From Rhizophlyctis rosea (taxonomy: Eukaryota; Chytridiomycota; Chytridiomycetes; Rhizophlyctidales; Rhizophlyctidaceae), in contig JADGJC010000309.1 of assembly GCA_027596075.1 (NCBI GenBank), forward strand, positions 1 through 40,774: 40,774 bases of DNA. Reading direction: 5' to 3'. The translations under genes were made by a program, and so were the position numbers. This document shows positions 10,018 to 21,428 of the stretch, piece by piece. The first letter of the stretch is position 1, and every line of letters starts with the position of its first letter. The notes below the pieces were generated by a model that was not told the origin of the DNA, made no database searches, and saw nothing but the letters and a program-made list of their open reading frames with translations.

Positions 10018-10206
10018 TGACGTATGGAACAGAGACGCGGTGTCGCTGCCGATATGTCATATGAAATTCTTGTCCACCATTCCCACCGAACAAAAGATAT
10101 ATTCACTTTTTTGGATAAAAAGATGAGACATAGAAGTCAACTCTCAACTATCATCTGCAACTCCACCCAGGACATTTCCAACCATATCTGTACTGCCCTC
10201 CTCATT
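10018..10206. terminator. Convergent 3' region of the CFAP119-like and myosin genes
   Basis: 189 nt between two stop codons (TGA at 10015-10017 on plus, TAA at 10209-10207 on minus). A/T-rich with TATTCACTTTTTTGGAT at about 10100. Expected to hold both polyadenylation sites. Confidence 0.35.
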
Positions 10207-11830
10207 TTACACATCCAACTTCATAGATGACCTCGACATCGCAAAAGATCCAGGTCCTAGCGGCATTCCACCCTTTCCAATCTCGACATAGTCCTTTATC
10301 AAAGCCGCAATCTGTTGTGCCGCTATGGTTGTGAATACGTATTTTGTACCTAGAATGGAAAGGACGTCGAGAGTTTAAGCGCTTGTTCCAGGCGGAAAGC
10401 AGGTTGATCTTGACTGCCTCAAAGAACATGCATGGCTCCGAAAATTTACCTGTCGCCATGTTATCCATAATCAGCATCAAACTGTTTTGCATGGGACTCA
10501 TATTGACGATGCTGTCGAAGCCGTGTGAGACGATTGGGTCCTGTTGATGTGATGGAGATGACCCATATGTCAATTGAAGACATTTTGCGTTTGATTTGCA
10601 ACTTCATGTTTGCGGGGCGCAACGGGGGTTCTTTATGGCACCCAACTCACCCTAGAATGCCGTTTCATGATATGCACGGCGTCCCGGCTAACCACCAACC
10701 AGCACTCAGTGGGAATTTCTTGAGTGTATGATTGCTGTTCGTGGGAGCAAGAAGGTCAAGAACCGTCTTTAGGTTTGGCCGACAGAGACAATGAAGAGGA
10801 TGGAACACTCAAAACTCACGTGAACCTCGAAAATGCCTGAACCATAGTACGGCCAACCCCGTACGATAGTCATAAGCTCGCTCTTTGCCTGGTCAGCTCT
10901 CATACCCAAAAACATCATGTGCCGCTCCTCGACCTGCCATTCAATCCCGGGTGTCAGCAGCCGTGGCGGCAGACGAGCTTCCGTTAGTTCTCGGTGGCTG
11001 ATGAGAGAGTCGATATAAATGATGAGTACCCTCACACCCCGTCATATCTGAAATACAAAACATAGTACACATGAGACTCCCCAAATTACTCACTTCAAAT
11101 TCTTATCCGGCAGCGAATCCCCATAATTAGCCTGAATATCCAACGCAACAATCAACACCGCCTCCTCGTCCGTCAACGGGAACATGTCTGCTTTCACATC
11201 CGCAAGCACTTGTGCCAACTCCAGGTTCTCCTCCATTTCCGTTTCATTCGCCGTGAATGGATCGGTGTATAAGCGTTTCTTGAGGACAAAGCGGACGTGA
11301 TCGGACATGTGCTCTTCTTGGGAGTACTTTTCCCATTTGTACATTAGGTCAGAGATCTTTTCGTTGTCTTCGACTGCACGTTCTGGAAAGGCGAGAGAAG
11401 GAGGGTATTGGTGAGGCACGCTCTGGACAAGTTGCATGAGATGCACAACAATCAGTCTCTTACCTATGCCACCGAACTGCTCAAAAATGGCGAACCCTGG
11501 CAGGTCACGCAGCTTCATTCGGTCCAGTAATGACTCTATATTGAAGGACATGATAGGAAGTAAGCACTCGTGACAGCTTGTGGGGCGGGAAACTTATACG
11601 GACCGAAAACATGTCCCGCTGAATCAGAAGGATCCAATGGAATGGCACGGAACTGGCCGTCCATGAAGTGGAAGCGTACGCGCATGGGCATCATTTTCTA
11701 TATGTTAGATGATAGCAGTAATTGTTAGCATTGTTATGTATTGTGAATGCAAACCAGATGGTCTGATTCAAGGGAGGACTTACAGAAGAGAAGTTGACCT
11801 CCTCCGTTGATGGTGGACCACGACGGATGC
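10207..11830 (-). other. Second, C-terminal FERM domain (exons 34-41)
   Basis: Exons 11830-11784, 11697-11604, 11535-11464, 11382-11094, 10997-10820, 10734-10651, 10540-10450, 10349-10207, residues 1833-2164. F1: [30 protein letters not shown]2: [62 protein letters not shown]3: [15 protein letters not shown], then [20 protein letters not shown] as the closing helix, and a 20-residue Ser/Met tail to the stop. The boundary at 11604/11535 was chosen by phase (GTCCGT donor, ATATAG acceptor); a slightly different junction is possible. Confidence 0.85.
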
Positions 11831-14800
11831 CTATACAAAAAAGGAGCAATGGTTAATGGCATCAAGGTACTGAGAAACACTTCTCCATACCTGCCGCTAC
11901 GGCCTTCGTCAACACTCGCAAACAGTGTTTGGCATACTTGGCTTCTTCCTTCCGCGGCTTCTTGACCCCCTTCTCAACTACACCGCACCTGCAAATTTTA
12001 CCTATTTGACATACGATCTTCCCCAGTGATTCGATGAGACAACAACCGTACCTCCGCAAATGTGCCTTTGCATACTCCAGCATGTATCCCGTAGGTATGA
12101 GCGCTCCGGCCGTAATGCTTAACATCTTCCACAAAGACAAGACTTGTGGACTGCAACAAATATAAAAAGTCAGATCATGTACATCAATGAGGCACTGCCT
12201 CAATACAATGGCTACTCCACATACCTATCCGGCTCCGGGTGGTTGGTCGTTAGTTTGATTAGTTGTATATAAACTTCGTTAGCAAGGTACGGCGTTTCAA
12301 TGCATTTCGCAGCGATGGATTGGATGTTGGTTTTGAAGGTGCTTGCGACGTCGGGTACGGGCATGTTTGGTTGGCCTTGGAATGATAGCAGTGCTGAAAG
12401 ATAATAGAAAAGATGGTTGGTGCTTCAGTGGACAAGTTGCAATTCTATCCTTTCACAGATCAATTCAAACTTACTTTTGTAGGTGTCTGCCGCCCAATCT
12501 TCAAGCTCGTTATCTTGGATGGGTGTCAGCGACGTGTTGAGAGGTTTCTGTGTATGGGCATGATAAGCGTCTGACTGCCGAAAGAGAAAGGCAAAGAACT
12601 CACCGTTGAGTAACTCCAATCCGCTTCCGTCCATTCGGGACCTTCCACTAATTGCGGGATTGACGCACCCGGCGTCGATGCGCCAGGTGCTGGAGCAGGT
12701 TCATTCAATGCTACACTATCCATTGATCCCATAGGCACGTCATATGCTTCCTGTCGCTCCTGCGCATCTGCCTTCTTGGCGCTGCTCGCACCTCTGCGCA
12801 ATGATCCCGTACTACCGAAGTTACCTTCGGCCAACTGCCGCTTGCCTCTCATCAACGTGCCAATCTTCTTCATTGTCATTGCCGCTGCAGGCCTGAATGC
12901 TCCCTTCTGCGCATTGCCTTCTGGACCAGGACGTCGGAGAACGCCGTGGTCCATGAGGAGCTGCCGGTACTTTTGAATGTCACGGTTTAGAGCGCCAATG
13001 TCGAGTTCGGCAATGGCAGTTTCTTTTGCCTGTTTCAGAGCAAATATTTAGAAGAGCGTGCGACGAGTGCATGAAACATGATTTCGTCACCCTACATACC
13101 TTCTTCATGTATTCAGTAGTAGGGCAATATTCCCGAATCAAGCTCACAATTTCCTCCACATGATCCGTCACAAACTGATACACTTCCGTTGATTCCAAGT
13201 CCATGTCCTCATTTGTGGGAACCGCAACAATGGTCAGCACATTCCCTTCGCCCTCGTAGTTCTTCACGTCACGGTAGGGGAACGTCATTATTGATTCCTT
13301 TGTCTTGGCGTGGACGAATTCCAACCCTTCATAATGCACGGCAAGTAGGATGTTCTCCGAGAAAGACCAGAACCCTTTGTGCTAACCGGGAATGCTGTTG
13401 AGATTCGTTGATGATGGCGATCAAAGAGTTACATTACACCAACCTTGACCGGATATAGCGATGTCCCGTAATGCTTGAATTGCTTGGCGCTCTCCAAGTA
13501 CAACACCTTGGCCTGTGCTGCAGTCGTGCCTCTAAGTCGCATATACTCCCTCACGATGGAGTCTACCCAAGCTTCCTTGGGCTGATTTGGTATTAGCCGT
13601 GGTGACACCCAATCGGGCAGCTCGCGAGAACTAGTCCGTGAAAAGGATCAGACAGGTATTCTCTGCGCAAGTTTTCAAGCATAACAGGAGCTCGAATGGC
13701 AAATAGTAAAACCTACAATCTTTGCGCCGCCGACTCCCTATCGCAATCTCCCAACAAAATGTGTGCCCTCAACGCCGCTATCTGTGCCGCGACTCGGTCG
13801 GTGATGGGGTACATGTCGTGCGCGACGCAATCCACGGTTTGAGCGTAAAGCAAATTATACTCCACAGGATCAACGATTGGCTCATGCGGGTTGCGGAAAA
13901 TACGTTTCTTCAACATGAGAGTGGAGTTCATGTTGAATGCTTAAGATCGATTAAATAAATACAATTTTGATCAACAATAGCATAAAGGATAACTACAACC
14001 ACTCCTACCTGGGCCAGCCGAGTCCTTCTTCTTCGACGCAGCCGCACCTAAGGTGTTTTTCTCCCATGCCGCCAGCACATCCGCGATGTAGTCAGTGGCT
14101 TTTAGAGCTCTCTCTATGGATTCAGGAGCAGTAACACAATCATGAGCCTTCAATCTCAATACCAACTGAAAAGACAGGCCCACCTTGATTTAGAGCTACC
14201 TCATACAGCGACCACCCGGATGGATCTTTCAAGTCAACCATCTTCGCAATTTCCTTGACAATGTCCGCCGCCATCGTTGTCGATGTGATGGGTATATCTT
14301 TATCGTGGCCGTCCAATAGAGCAAATCGGAAGGGAATTGTATTTCCTGCCTAACCCCGCAAGAAGGTAATCTCAGCGCTCTGTCGAGATGTCTTGTCGCT
14401 CCGCTTTTTCGAAATTCACCTTTACTGCAGCAATTTCCTGCAATGACGGTGGATACTTCCGCGCACCGTTCAGCAGAACCAATTTCCGCGCATCATCCGC
14501 TAGCTGCGCAAGTTTGCGGACGGGGTGCTTATCTGCGGAAGTGGTTAGAGAAGTGAAAAGATCAGTTGGGAAACTCTGGGATGAGAAAATGCTCACAGAA
14601 CTGCTGCCTCCAACGTACCATTCAACACGTACTGCTCCAGCGTCCGGTTGATGAATGCCAGCAAAAATTTGGACAAGACCTAAAAGACAATACACCCAGA
14701 ATGAACCTTAGAACTTCGGTCCCATTTCCTTCCGAAGACCCACTGAATCCAACTTCTTTCATGTCTTCGTACCTTACTGGGAGGGAATGCCGTTGCCGAA

Positions 14801-17800
14801 TGGGCTAAGACCTGCCATCCAAGCACCAACATCTGATCCCAACTATGCAACGAAAGATGAGAATGAGGATATCCGAATAAGATCACTGCCCAACACCACC
14901 GAATCGCTTCAACAAACACAAGATGGACACTTACTGCTTCGGCAATGTCCCCTTTGGTGGCGTGACTTGCTTAATGATCTGCACATACAGTTCATCGCGC
15001 AGCTCCGGTTTCTCAGTGCCATACCTAACAAAGGCTTGCACGGATTCTTCTTGCTTTTTGGAGCTTGGATCCATGGCCTTTTGCAGCACTGAGAGCGACA
15101 ACGCGTTTGTCAGTGAGGAAACTTGCATCGCCCCAATTGCTGTCATTCAAAGAACCTCGACCATACCTCTGAACGCTTCCACAGCATCAATGTTAAGCTT
15201 ATCCGTCTTATTTGGAATCTTAGTCAAGCTCAGCAAAATCGGTTGCTGTAAAGGTGAGCAATGGGTCCAACGGACAGTCAGTCATCATCATAACATTCGT
15301 GTCTTTCCGAATTCCAAAATATAGGCTTGAAACCGCCCTTAGGTCCCATTGCTTACTTTTGACCAGCTCAACATATCTTGCAAGTCCATTTTTTCTCTCT
15401 GCTTCCGTGTCAGGGTGGCAAGCGTCGAACTTGGTTTGAAGTGCTCCTCGAAATACTTTTCGCCATAAGCCGTCATCTGGTACTCAATGGCGTGGTAGTT
15501 AACCTTCTTGTGCTCCAAGCTCGTATTTGAACCAAGCTGCCATTAACGTATGTGAGTCATCATAGGATAAGATGTGAAAGCCCGATTGTGAGGAAACCAT
15601 AGAGAGAAGCAACATCCCCTACCTTCTCTCCCTTCTTCAACATCGGGTTGCCTCTCATCATACCCTTCCTCCCCTCCTCCTCACCTTCCTCCCCCCTCTC
15701 CGTGATACTCGCTCTCCGACTTTCTTCCCTCCCCATCTTTCCACCCCCCCTTGCCCTCAAAGCGGCAGCCTTGGCCTTTGCCAATCCAGGCATCTCCTTA
15801 GCCACCTCCTCCTCAACCGACTTCTTTGGCGCAACGGGCTCATCAAACATGGAATCAATATCTGCTGTGATTCCTGCAGCCATTTTGGCCAACTCGCCCG
15901 CGCCTTTGACAGCACCGACGCGTAGGGAGGGATCAAAGTCACCAAGGAAGGCGAAGAGGTTGTCGAAGACGGCATTTGTGGTGGCACTGGGAGAGGCAAT
16001 CATGGTGGGTTCTGGTTCTGGTTTGGCTGAGACTGCAGATTTTGCTTTTGACGGTAGAATGGGTGCTGGGCCAAGTTTTGCGGGTAGGACTGGGGCAGCC
16101 TGAGTAGGCACTGGTGGTGGAGCAGCAGCTTCCTGTTGGTCACATGCATATTAGTAACCACAAAAGCCACGTATTTCATCATCAATGGCCATACCTTCTT
16201 TTTCTGAACGGCTATAGCAAAACCAATCATCTATATGACACCAATAGTTGAGAACTTGATAAATGCATTCGGAAAAGCGCAACGCTCCCCGGCGCAACTG
16301 CAAACCTAAACGTACCTGCATATCCTCCCTCGTTGGGCCACTCGGTTGAAGCGACTCCCGTTTCCCAACTTCCGCAGCTCTCAACACAGCTTCCGCCGCA
16401 CGCTTCTCCTCCGCTTCCAGTTCCCTCTTCTCCGCCAGCAACGCTCGGTAGTAGTCTCTTGCAAACCAGCCGCGCGTAACTAAAGAAGGCATTTCAGGCG
16501 CATATTAGGACCTTCTGGACAGTATCCATTAAAGACAGACAGAAAAACAAGACTTACCAGACTGAATCCTGATGATCGCACGCCGCGTGTTGCGGTACCG
16601 CCGCTTGGCGATGAAGCCTTTTGCGTCTGTTTTGGCATGAATTCAGGAAATGCCATAGATGCAGCAACACAACACGAACAAAAAACCCACAGTTCTGCAA
16701 TAACTTGACTGCAACCTTCATTCTCAAGTACCGCTGGCGGTACATGTTTCCCAGCATTACGCTTTGAACGAGGACCAACTTTGCCTTCAAGACCTTGTCG
16801 TTCTCGTCTTGCAGTTTGTCCAGCTAAGGTTGAGAGAAAATGGAAGACAAAGCAAGACGTCGATGAGTACACCGTTCCGTTGCACCAATGATCGGGTTTG
16901 ATCAATACGGTCTCTTACCGCCTCCGGTTTGAAGAATAGTTTTGTTTTCCCCGCCTGCCATGTCCCGGCAGGCAACCCTGCACCTTGACAGATCCCCGTT
17001 GCCACGGCCTTCGGGTCGTCTTTGATGGCTTTGAATGTCGTGCCTGGCGGCCAAAGGGCTTTGTAACTGAAACAAATGGGCAGTTAATGAATGTTACTTT
17101 CTGGTGAGATCAACATGAAACGCCTTACTTCTTCGCAAACCCATCGAATGCCAAACGAGTTGGGAAACCGGCCTTACGAATCCGGATTGTGTCCAGCATA
17201 CCGGAATATCGCAATTGGGCTGGCCGAGTATTTGATCAGTGCATGCATGAGTGGTCAAAAAGGCTCTCGCATCATAGAAAAATCCTATACAAAGGCCCCC
17301 TTATTACGAAACCCCCAGCCCTGGTGCCTTCTTCCGTGATCCAAAGCCTCAACCGCCCGGCAAAGCAAATGCAAGGACGGAGACCACCTACCCAGAACCA
17401 TGTCATCATTGAACAAGAACGCCTCCTTCTCCTCATTCGGCTTGATGCACCGCACGTAATGCGGCATAGTTGCTCCCAAAACCGTTACAAGAGACACCAG
17501 CTGGTTCTTGAAATACCCTCCAGCTGTAGGCTTACCGCCTCGAGCTCCGCCTTTAGGTCCCGGCTTGCCGGTTGGGGACTCGGCTTCTTCCTCCTTCTGC
17601 GGGAAGATTTTGGAAACGAACTTGTTCTATGGTAACAGCGCTCGGTCAGTGACTCAGACGGTTGATGAGGTGTGGAGCCGCAGTGGTAGGGCTCACCTTT
17701 GAAGCCCGAACAATGTCGTAAATTTCTTCCTGGATGGCGTCCTTGTTTTTCTCCAGGAAGCCGTTGACGGTGTACATCACCTATGTTATCAGATCTGTAT

Positions 17801-20062
17801 TAGTCCCCGTCGCCTCAAATGTCAGCACTTCCAATCCCATCCAAAGTCATTCCGACACACGGCACCCCGTTCATCCTCCACAACCTCCAACAGCAAAACC
17901 ACCACTGAAAATGGCCACAAAAAGCACTCACATCTCCAGCATAATGCCGCACCCCAAACACACCCCTTTGCGTCTTAGGTTTGATATAATATGGATGCTT
18001 CGCATTTGCTGTATCCATCTTCTGCAGCCAGCTCTCGTCGGTTCCTTTCGGGAACTTTGTCTCTTCGTCCAGGAGGGAGAGGACGCCCGTTGGTTTGGCT
18101 TCAATGAGGTCCAGACATTGAGCATTGTCTTGGAAGGCGATTTTGTCCCATTTGATTGATTCTTTGTCGTACTGATATTGATTGGGGAAGAGTTTTAGTA
18201 GAAGGGAGGAGGGTGAATGAAAGTTGGCAACTTACCTCCTCTTGCTCCAATTTGAAGATAAACTGATTGAAGAACTGTTGGAGTTTCTCGTTGGTGTAGT
18301 TGATGCAGAATTGCTCAAAGCTGTTTATCTATATGCGAAAGAAACGAAAACATTGAGGATCATATAGGTGATATGATCACATCTGCATGCAACCGAGAGG
18401 CGGGAGCATTACATACCGCAAACACTATTATTGGATGACGGGGCAGAATGGAGATCAGCCGGAGTGAGTTATGACTTGAAGCGGAACCAAAAGAGAGAGG
18501 AAAGTTGAATTGAAGATAATCTCACCTTCAAACCCGAAAATATCAAGAACACCAACAAAATTAGCCGTCTTCTCTTTTGGCGTCAGGGACTTGTTGATGA
18601 ATTCCACCAGCCGCTGGAACAGGTTGTCGTATATGGCTTTGGCAATCGAGTCGCGATTGTCGTTTGCCTATTTCCCCGCACGTCCCACAATCAGCAAAAT
18701 TGTCAGCAGGGCAGTTCGCCGAGAAGAACTTTGCACTCAGGGTCCAAATTGAACCCCACCCATCCCACCACCACCACCAACGCCCCCAGAAAATCCAAGC
18801 CCCGAAAAACAACCCACCTGCGTCAACTTATACGGCACCATACTCGTCTCCCCCCTAATCACCAACTTCTTCGCCACAAGCGCCTTCCCCAACTCCCCCG
18901 CATCAATCCCAATCAACCCCGAAACCTTCTCCACAACATCCCCCGTATCAACCGTCACACTCTCCTTATTCTGATCTTCCTTGAATCCAATATTTCCCAT
19001 CCACAATATCGCACTCAGAGTCCTGAACAACCCCTCCTGGTCCGCAGGTGACATATTCAACACCGTCAACGCAAGTTTCAACGCCGCAAAGTGTTTCTGG
19101 TCATTCACGCCGGGGATTTCGATACAACCACTCTGAGAAAGGTAGTGAAACGATTCGGCGTCTTCCAAAGAGTATTTTGCACGTTCGTCGTCAGTTACAC
19201 CCGCAACAAGTTCATAAAAAATATGGTAATTCCGCTCGGTTTTAGCTTGTTTCGCGATACGGGATTTTTCAAGGAGGTAGTTTACGATGCTAGCGCCAAC
19301 GATGTGGTTTTTGGCGTTGAAGTTTACTTGGATGAATTTACCGAAGCGGGAGGAGTTGTTGTTTCGGACTGTTTTGGCGTTGCCGAAGGATTCGAGGACG
19401 GTGTTTGCTTCGAGGATTTGTTGTTCGACCCAGGATTCGGATTTGGCGCCGGCGGCCGTGGGGGTGGGGGCTGATGTTGAGGTGAGGGAGGTGACGGCGG
19501 TGAGGAATTGGAGGATGACTTTTGTTGATTCGGATTTTCCGGCGCCGGATTCGCCGGAGATGATGACGGCTTGGTTTTGGCGCATGTTGCGCATGTTGGA
19601 GTAGGCGGCGTCGGCTACGGCGAAGATGTGGGGTGGGTTTTCGGCGTGGCGTTTGTTGGTGTATTGTTTTAGGTTTGACTGAAAGTTTTCAGAGGTCCAT
19701 CTTAGGTCAGCAATCCCCTACTATGAGATAGCGGGCAAGGCAAGGTGGCTATTCCAATCCCTACCGTATTGTAGATATCCAACCTCTCGAAAGGATTCAG
19801 AGCGACCAAAATTGATCCCGTGTAAGTCTAGACAAGAATGTAACCCGTCAGCAAGCGCACCGTCAAATTCCATTGAGACAGAAGCAACACTTACATAAAT
19901 GAACCTCCGCGCATATCGTTCCTTCAAATTCTCCAAAATGGCGTTCTCTGTCAGATCCGACAGAGTCGTCATGTCCTCCACTGGTTCCCCTGGGTGACAA
20001 GCACAGTGAACAGTTCAGCATAGCTACGAAGTGTGAAATACTCGCACAAAAAACTCACCCAT
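10207..20062 (-). CDS. Giant MyTH4-FERM myosin (class VII/XXII-like, two MyTH4-FERM modules), 41 exons
   Basis: Unconventional myosin of about 2164 residues spread over 41 exons with 40 GT-AG introns of 34-172 nt; the total coding length of 6495 nt closes in frame at TAA 10209-10207. Order: motor 1-688, IQ neck 689-756, charged helix 756-810, linker 811-992, MyTH4 993-about 1190, FERM about 1197-1544, linker 1545-1686, MyTH4 1687-about 1832, FERM 1833-2164. Exon coordinates are given in the domain entries below. No SH3 domain lies between the modules, so the tail resembles class XXII more than class VII; proper class assignment needs a motor phylogeny. Such myosins link actin to membrane receptors or microtubules in filopodia-like protrusions of animals and amoebae. 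The start at 20062 (exon 1 = ATGG) is the first in-frame ATG but gives almost no N-terminal extension, so an upstream exon is likely missing. Confidence 0.93.
11891..12547 (-). other. Second MyTH4 domain (exons 30-33)
   Basis: Exons 12547-12475, 12393-12225, 12150-12052, 11988-11891, residues 1687-1833. Motifs: [37 protein letters not shown] (the MyTH4 signature in degenerate form), [41 protein letters not shown]. More divergent than the first copy but the same helical order. Confidence 0.82.
12604..13029 (-). other. Linker between the two MyTH4-FERM modules (exon 29)
   Basis: Single exon, residues 1545-1686. A short helix ([20 protein letters not shown]) is followed by a basic, then Pro/Ala/Gly-rich, probably disordered sequence. 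No SH3 signature (no ALYDY-like or W-W pattern), which is where class VII myosins carry one. Confidence 0.7.
13100..14349 (-). other. First FERM domain (exons 24-28)
   Basis: Exons 14349-14200, 14165-14009, 13939-13717, 13630-13444, 13381-13100, residues 1212-1544 plus the connector in exon 23. F1: [20 protein letters not shown]2: [15 protein letters not shown] followed by [31 protein letters not shown], then [20 protein letters not shown]3: [19 protein letters not shown], then [14 protein letters not shown] as the closing helix. FERM lobes bind cytoplasmic tails of membrane proteins. Intron 24 is only 34 nt. Confidence 0.9.
14166..14199 (-). other. 34-nt intron in the myosin gene (intron 24)
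   Basis: Minus-strand GTAGCT...TTTCAG. It joins SLYE to LVLRLKAHD in phase 0 within FERM F1. Retention would add an in-frame TAA soon after GTAGCTC, so removal is needed for the rest of the tail. Confidence 0.65.
14420..15536 (-). other. First MyTH4 domain (exons 18-23)
   Basis: Exons 15536-15357, 15245-15167, 15088-14935, 14842-14773, 14679-14619, 14532-14420, residues 993-1211. Hallmarks: [28 protein letters not shown], the family signature [43 protein letters not shown]. MyTH4 domains bind microtubules or stabilise the adjoining FERM. The segment ends with [10 protein letters not shown], the usual connector into FERM. Confidence 0.88.
15623..16479 (-). other. Myosin charged helix and Pro/Ala-rich linker (exons 15-17)
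   Basis: Exons 16479-16316, 16230-16195 (36 nt) and 16132-15623, residues 756-992. Exon 15 after the last IQ is a Glu/Lys/Arg/Ala-rich stretch (about 770-797), compatible with a short single alpha-helix or weak coiled coil. Exon 16 encodes a 12-residue segment starting MIGFAIAV. Exon 17 is Pro/Ala-rich, then predicted helical ([11 protein letters not shown]), then strongly basic and Gly-rich (about 940-985) just before MyTH4. No catalytic or SH3 motif seen. Confidence 0.75.
16558..16823 (-). other. Myosin neck with IQ-type light-chain binding motifs (exons 13-14)
   Basis: Exons 16823-16691 and 16626-16558, residues 689-756. Basic amphipathic helices with IQ-like spacing: [20 protein letters not shown], then [20 protein letters not shown], then [18 protein letters not shown] continuing into exon 15, i.e. 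about three IQ or IQ-like motifs expected to bind calmodulin or light chains. Intron 13 splits codon Tyr in QNY. Confidence 0.8.
16919..20062 (-). other. Myosin motor domain (exons 1-12)
   Basis: Exons: 20062-20059, 19989-19895, 19827-19765, 19678-18818, 18667-18526, 18424-18417 (8 nt), 18328-18236, 18171-17932, 17780-17697, 17626-17392, 17219-17129, 17066-16919. Landmarks: [14 protein letters not shown] start of the motor, [13 protein letters not shown]-loop GESGAGKS at 96-103, loop 1 rich in Ser/Thr/Ala at about 119-135, switch I NNNSSRFG at 160-167, RNYHIFYE, switch II DIFGFE at 383-388, [25 protein letters not shown], a Gly/Pro/Lys-rich loop 2 at about 546-568, [12 protein letters not shown], and the converter-helix signature [16 protein letters not shown]. 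The TEDS-rule residue is Glu331 (GET). All catalytic motifs are intact, so an active ATPase is expected. Confidence 0.93.
18417..18424 (-). other. 8-nt microexon (exon 6) of the myosin motor
   Basis: Minus-strand TGTTTGCG is bounded by TAATAG and a consensus GTATGT donor. It supplies exactly the residues (completing Val, then Phe-Ala) needed between DIFGFE of exon 5 and INSFEQFC of exon 7, where all myosins have three or four residues. Exon 5 ends with one base of a codon and exon 7 begins in phase 0; only an 8-nt (or equivalent) insert restores the frame. Confidence 0.8.
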
Positions 20063-21176
20063 CTCGGATATCCTTCTCGCGCAAAAAAATTGGGAAAAGG
20101 GGAGGCTTTATGTCGTGCTGCACTCAATGCAGCCCGTTAGAGCAGTCCAAAAGCTGCTACTGCACTACTTGCTTCAGAACGCACGGAGTGGGCAAGAGGA
20201 TTGGTTGAGAGGTGAGGTGATAGGCCGTTCTTCTTGAGCAGCGAACACGTACGCAATGGAATGTCTTCCAAAAACTGAGTTTCGGCGGACCCTGTGGTTC
20301 CCCCCTTCCCGATCATTGAGGGTCCTTTCATCACAAGCCCTCCAGGTTGAGTCTCGATCATCCATCCCCACGGGCCAACCCCGATGATTTCAGCACAAGT
20401 ACCACTGGCCAAAGCCAACGAATAACAAAAAAAGCCGCGGATCCTGTCTGAAATTCCTTCATGTATGGTCAGTCTAACTAGTTTCGATGAAGAAATGGAT
20501 GTACGTCGGCCATATTTGCTCGGCCCAATGGTTTGCTCAGCCAAACGCGACCTTCAAAGAAGAATAGTAGACCAGCTTTCTGCCCTGACACTGTCACACC
20601 CAGTCCATTCGGAATAAAATCCTTTGGTTTTGTTGGTATATCATGCTGCCCCGTCCATCCTCTATGAGAGTTCGAAGGCTCGTTTGTGTGGGTTGGTGGT
20701 TGTGCAGAGAATGAGGCAGGAAAGGACGCGTCCGCTGCGCCATGGTACACAATTCTCCATGTGACTGTGCCACCCTTCTATCATCGATAAAAATCTGCAC
20801 CACCTCAACCACAAGTTGCAACCCTTTTTCTCTCTGCAACGTTCAACGCCCCAGGTCCTTTCTCACAAGTCCCAAAAAGCACCACCTCAAAACCCTTCCC
20901 AAAACACAATCAATATGCCACATCTTCAAACAAGACTCCAATCGTATACATGCTATTTCCTCTATCCCCTACCTACAAAACAGAAATAAAGACGCAAAGA
21001 CGGGCGGGAAAAAAAGCGCAAAAAAAGCTATGCAAAAAAAAAAAAGAAAAAACATCTGGAATAAGGTTACACTTGCTCCCAAGTATGCAATGCATCAAAC
21101 GGGACGACCGACAAACAAAAAAGAGTGCTCCTATCAACAAATATCACTTCATCCCCCACCCATCCCTAACAGCTAA
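20063..21176. promoter_or_regulatory. Upstream region of the myosin gene; possible missing 5' exon
   Basis: Minus-strand 20100-20078 is a strong pyrimidine tract ending in GCGCGAG just before exon 1, which suits a splice acceptor as well as a transcription start. Further upstream the minus strand reads FFFEGRVWLSKP around 20555-20520, reminiscent of the first strand of the N-terminal SH3-like subdomain of myosins, but I could not connect it in phase. 20960-21170 is A-rich with long A runs. No independent gene seen. Confidence 0.35.
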
Positions 21177-21428
21177 CCCCGGGCCCCCCCGGGCCGCGGC
21201 CGCGGCCCCGGGCGCCCCCGCGGCCCCCCCCGGCCCGCCGCGCGGCGGGGCGCCCCCGCGCCCGCCCCCGCCCCCCCGCGCCCGGGCGCCGCGGGCGCCC
21301 CCCCCCCCCCCGGCTCCCGCCCCGGGGGCGCCGGGCGCGTCCCCGGCCGCCCGGGGCCCCGGCGGGGGGCGCCCGACTCGGCGGCGGCTCGGGGGGGTCT
21401 CGGGGCGGGGCGGCGCACGCCCGGGGGC
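21177..21428. other. Extreme GC block, 138 bases without any A or T
   Basis: From 21177 to 21314 there is not one A or T, and only scattered ones to about 21428, all built from C and G runs. It begins abruptly after AGCTAACCCC and ends at GGGGGCATTTGGG. Flanks are of ordinary, slightly AT-rich composition. The open frames across it (203 codons plus, 143 minus) encode only Pro/Ala/Gly/Arg and are a composition effect. Most likely low-quality consensus or a misjoin; a true GC microsatellite or CpG island cannot be excluded. Confidence 0.6.

Noticed and set aside
20137..20544. 135-codon minus-strand ORF upstream of the myosin start
   Set aside because: I tried to splice it into the myosin N-terminus; no donor and acceptor pair kept phase, and no domain is recognisable.
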